A stretch of DNA of 6,395 nucleotides, from NCBI GenBank assembly GCA_013693795.1, contig CP059258.1:3882461-3888855 (forward strand), given 5' to 3'. Under the pieces are notes generated by a model. It was not told where the DNA came from, made no database searches, and was given only the letters and a program-made list of their open reading frames with translations. The number at the start of each line of letters is the position of its first letter. The stretch's first letter is position 1. The stretch comes from Anaerolineae bacterium. GTDB taxonomy: Bacteria > Chloroflexota > Anaerolineae > SSC4 > Amarolineaceae. Position numbers and translations under genes: made by a program. Below are positions 5,665-6,395 of the stretch, one piece after another.

Positions 5665-5721
5665 ATGTGGAAGATGATTCGTCGTCCATCTTGCTGTATG
5701 CCGCGTCCTGGTCGTGAACTA

Positions 5722-5729
5722 CTCTCCCC
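5722..5729 (-). promoter_or_regulatory. Candidate ribosome-binding site for an upstream start at 5715
   Basis: GGGGAGAG on the minus strand lies 6 bases before an in-frame ACG at 5715-5713. Starting there adds 17 residues, TTRTRHTARWTTNHLPH, directly before the hydrophobic core, giving a typical Arg-rich n-region for the signal peptide. An in-frame TAG (5721-5719) closes the frame just upstream, so the start must be at or after 5718. ACG is a very rare start codon; an ATG altered to ACG, or a sequence error, would explain it. The alternative TTG at 5664 has no comparable site. Confidence 0.35.
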
Positions 5730-5800
5730 AATGACGCACCAGGTGTGAGCGGAATGTAACGGCGGGCTCAGGTCCTGGTCGGAGACGCCGTGCGCGGCTG

Positions 5801-5903
5801 GCAGTTTGTCGGAGAGATCACCTTGCAAGCAGGCGCGACACGACATGCAGTAGCCAGCAGTGATCGCGGTACAGACGCGAACAGGCTCTCTCCGACAAAC
5901 TGC
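5801..5903. repeat. Perfect 17-bp inverted repeat with 69-base spacer
   Basis: GCAGTTTGTCGGAGAGA (5801-5817) is the exact reverse complement of TCTCTCCGACAAACTGC (5887-5903). Inside, GATCAC (5816-5821) faces GTGATC (5860-5865), allowing an alternative smaller stem. A related GGTCGGAGACG occurs at 5778-5788. The element lies upstream of the surface-protein cluster, in the likely promoter or leader region. It could be a leader RNA structure, a protein-binding pair or a small remnant of a mobile repeat; nothing in the sequence decides between these. Confidence 0.7.
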
Positions 5904-6074
5904 TGGCGCACTGTCGTGAAGTGTGGGTCGTAGATAGTGATTGGCCCAGAGAAAGTTGACGCCCGTGTTGGTGTTGGGCATTGCCACGACACCAATGCGG
6001 CCGTCACGACCGACGAACGGGGAGGGAGTGAAGAGGCAGGATCAGAAGGCGGCCGGCTGATGCGCGGCCGCGGG

Positions 6075-6124
6075 GGCCAGGGTAGGCTGAAAGCCTGGCC
6101 GAATAGCCGCCAAAGGCGGCATTC
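6075..6124 (-). terminator. Two consecutive hairpins after the permease stop
   Basis: GGCCAGG (6075-6081) pairs with CCTGGCC (6094-6100) around a 12-base loop. Immediately next, GCCGCC (6106-6111) pairs with GGCGGC (6115-6120) around AAA, extended by GAAT (6101-6104) against ATTC (6121-6124) with one bulge. They lie 45-95 bases after the permease TAG in the direction of transcription. There is no T-run, so intrinsic termination is uncertain, but the pair is well placed to mark the 3' end of the permease transcript. Confidence 0.42.
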
Positions 6125-6168
6125 CGGCGTGTGCGCCGGGTTGTTCGGATAGGCTCTAAACCGGCGGT

Positions 6169-6395
6169 CTATTCCTCGGTTTCGGAAACCTGGTAGGGCA
6201 CGTCGGTGATGACGACGCCGGGCGTGGCCAGCAGCTCCCGGCGCAGCACCTCGGCCGTGTTCATGTGCAGCATGCTCATCAGTGGGCTGGAGACCACAAA
6301 CTGCGGCACGACGACGGTGATGACCTCATCGGGCTGGCGCTGCGCGACGATCTCATCGATGTACTGCAAGAGCGGCTCGATGAACAGGCGGTAGG
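6169..6395 (-). CDS. APC-family permease, C-terminal cytoplasmic tail (partial)
   Basis: The frame enters from the right edge (YRLFIEPLLQYIDEIVAQRQ...) and ends with TAG at 6171-6169, giving about 74 residues. Key features are the IEPLLQYIDEI helix, DEVITVVVPQFV, a LLHMNTAE-like segment (SMLHMNTAEVLRREL) and the closing TPGVVITDVPYQV. This pattern (EP-h-x-x-YID, ITVVVP-x-F, LH-x-N/Q-T-A, GVVITDVPY) matches, from memory, the soluble C-terminal tail of long APC-superfamily amino acid permeases common in Chloroflexota and Actinobacteria. In such proteins the tail follows twelve or so membrane helices and faces the cytoplasm. No membrane segment is within the window, so the transport function rests on the tail alone. 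It seems unrelated in function to the secreted-protein cluster, from which about 450 bases separate it. Confidence 0.7.
   Translation of the reverse strand, partial: YRLFIEPLLQYIDEIVAQRQPDEVITVVVPQFVVSSPLMSMLHMNTAEVLRRELLATPGVVITDVPYQVSETEE

Larger units (their letters stand above)
5716..6168. other. Intergenic region without a recognised gene
   Basis: About 450 bases separate the permease stop from the repeat-protein gene. Short open frames exist on both strands, but none has a signal peptide, a family motif or a convincing ribosome-binding site with start. What can be seen is the perfect 17-bp inverted repeat at 5801-5903 and two hairpins at 6075-6124. The region should contain the promoter of the surface-protein cluster; no clear -35/-10 pair was identified by eye. 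Since frameshifts are common just downstream, a short broken gene here cannot be fully excluded. Confidence 0.6.

Noticed and set aside
5628..6007. Two overlapping minus-strand frames (119 and 79 codons) upstream of the four-repeat gene
   Set aside because: They overlap each other, contain no motif, and one runs into the real signal-peptide region out of frame. A short broken gene remains possible but cannot be supported.
5937..6152. Plus-strand frame of 71 codons
   Set aside because: Arg/Gly-rich translation of hairpin-containing intergenic DNA; no start signal and no motif.

Overview
This window is a GC-rich (roughly 58-60 % by eye) bacterial stretch. Every gene I can support lies on the minus strand, so the reading order runs from right to left. 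At the right edge is the C-terminal tail of what looks like an APC-type amino acid permease of the kind with a long cytoplasmic tail. That tail, together with secreted proteins built from DUF11-like and tandem Ig/cadherin-like repeats, suggests Chloroflexota (for example Caldilineae, Anaerolineae or Chloroflexia). This is an inference from family resemblance, not proven by the sequence.

Layout in transcription order: (1) 6395-6169, permease tail ending in TAG. (2) About 450 bases (6168-5716) without a recognisable gene, holding two compact hairpins next to the permease stop and a perfect 17-bp inverted repeat (5801-5817 / 5887-5903). (3) 5664 (or 5715) to 3199, a secreted protein of about 820 residues with a signal peptide, four tandem repeats of about 160-190 residues and a C-terminal DUF11-like domain, broken by five reading-frame shifts. 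(4) 3114-201, a secreted protein of about 971 residues with a signal peptide, two small DUF11-like half-repeats, a duplicated A-B-C triplet of Ig/cadherin-like domains (2 x 368 residues) and a distinct C-terminal domain, broken by two frameshifts. (5) A long hairpin at 136-181. (6) 101-1, the start of a third secreted protein that leaves the window on the left.

The three signal-peptide genes are co-directional with gaps of 84 and 99 bases. They probably form a cell-surface or extracellular-matrix locus; adhesion or envelope structure is plausible, but no enzyme, receptor or anchoring machinery is visible to define a function. No mobile element, CRISPR array, tRNA or rRNA is seen.

The most notable property is the seven frameshifts in two adjacent genes whose protein sequence is otherwise well preserved in every frame segment. 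Restoring one or two bases at each site gives two continuous proteins, with internal repeats as the template. Several sites are short homopolymers, so sequencing or assembly error is the simplest explanation; recent pseudogenisation is the alternative.
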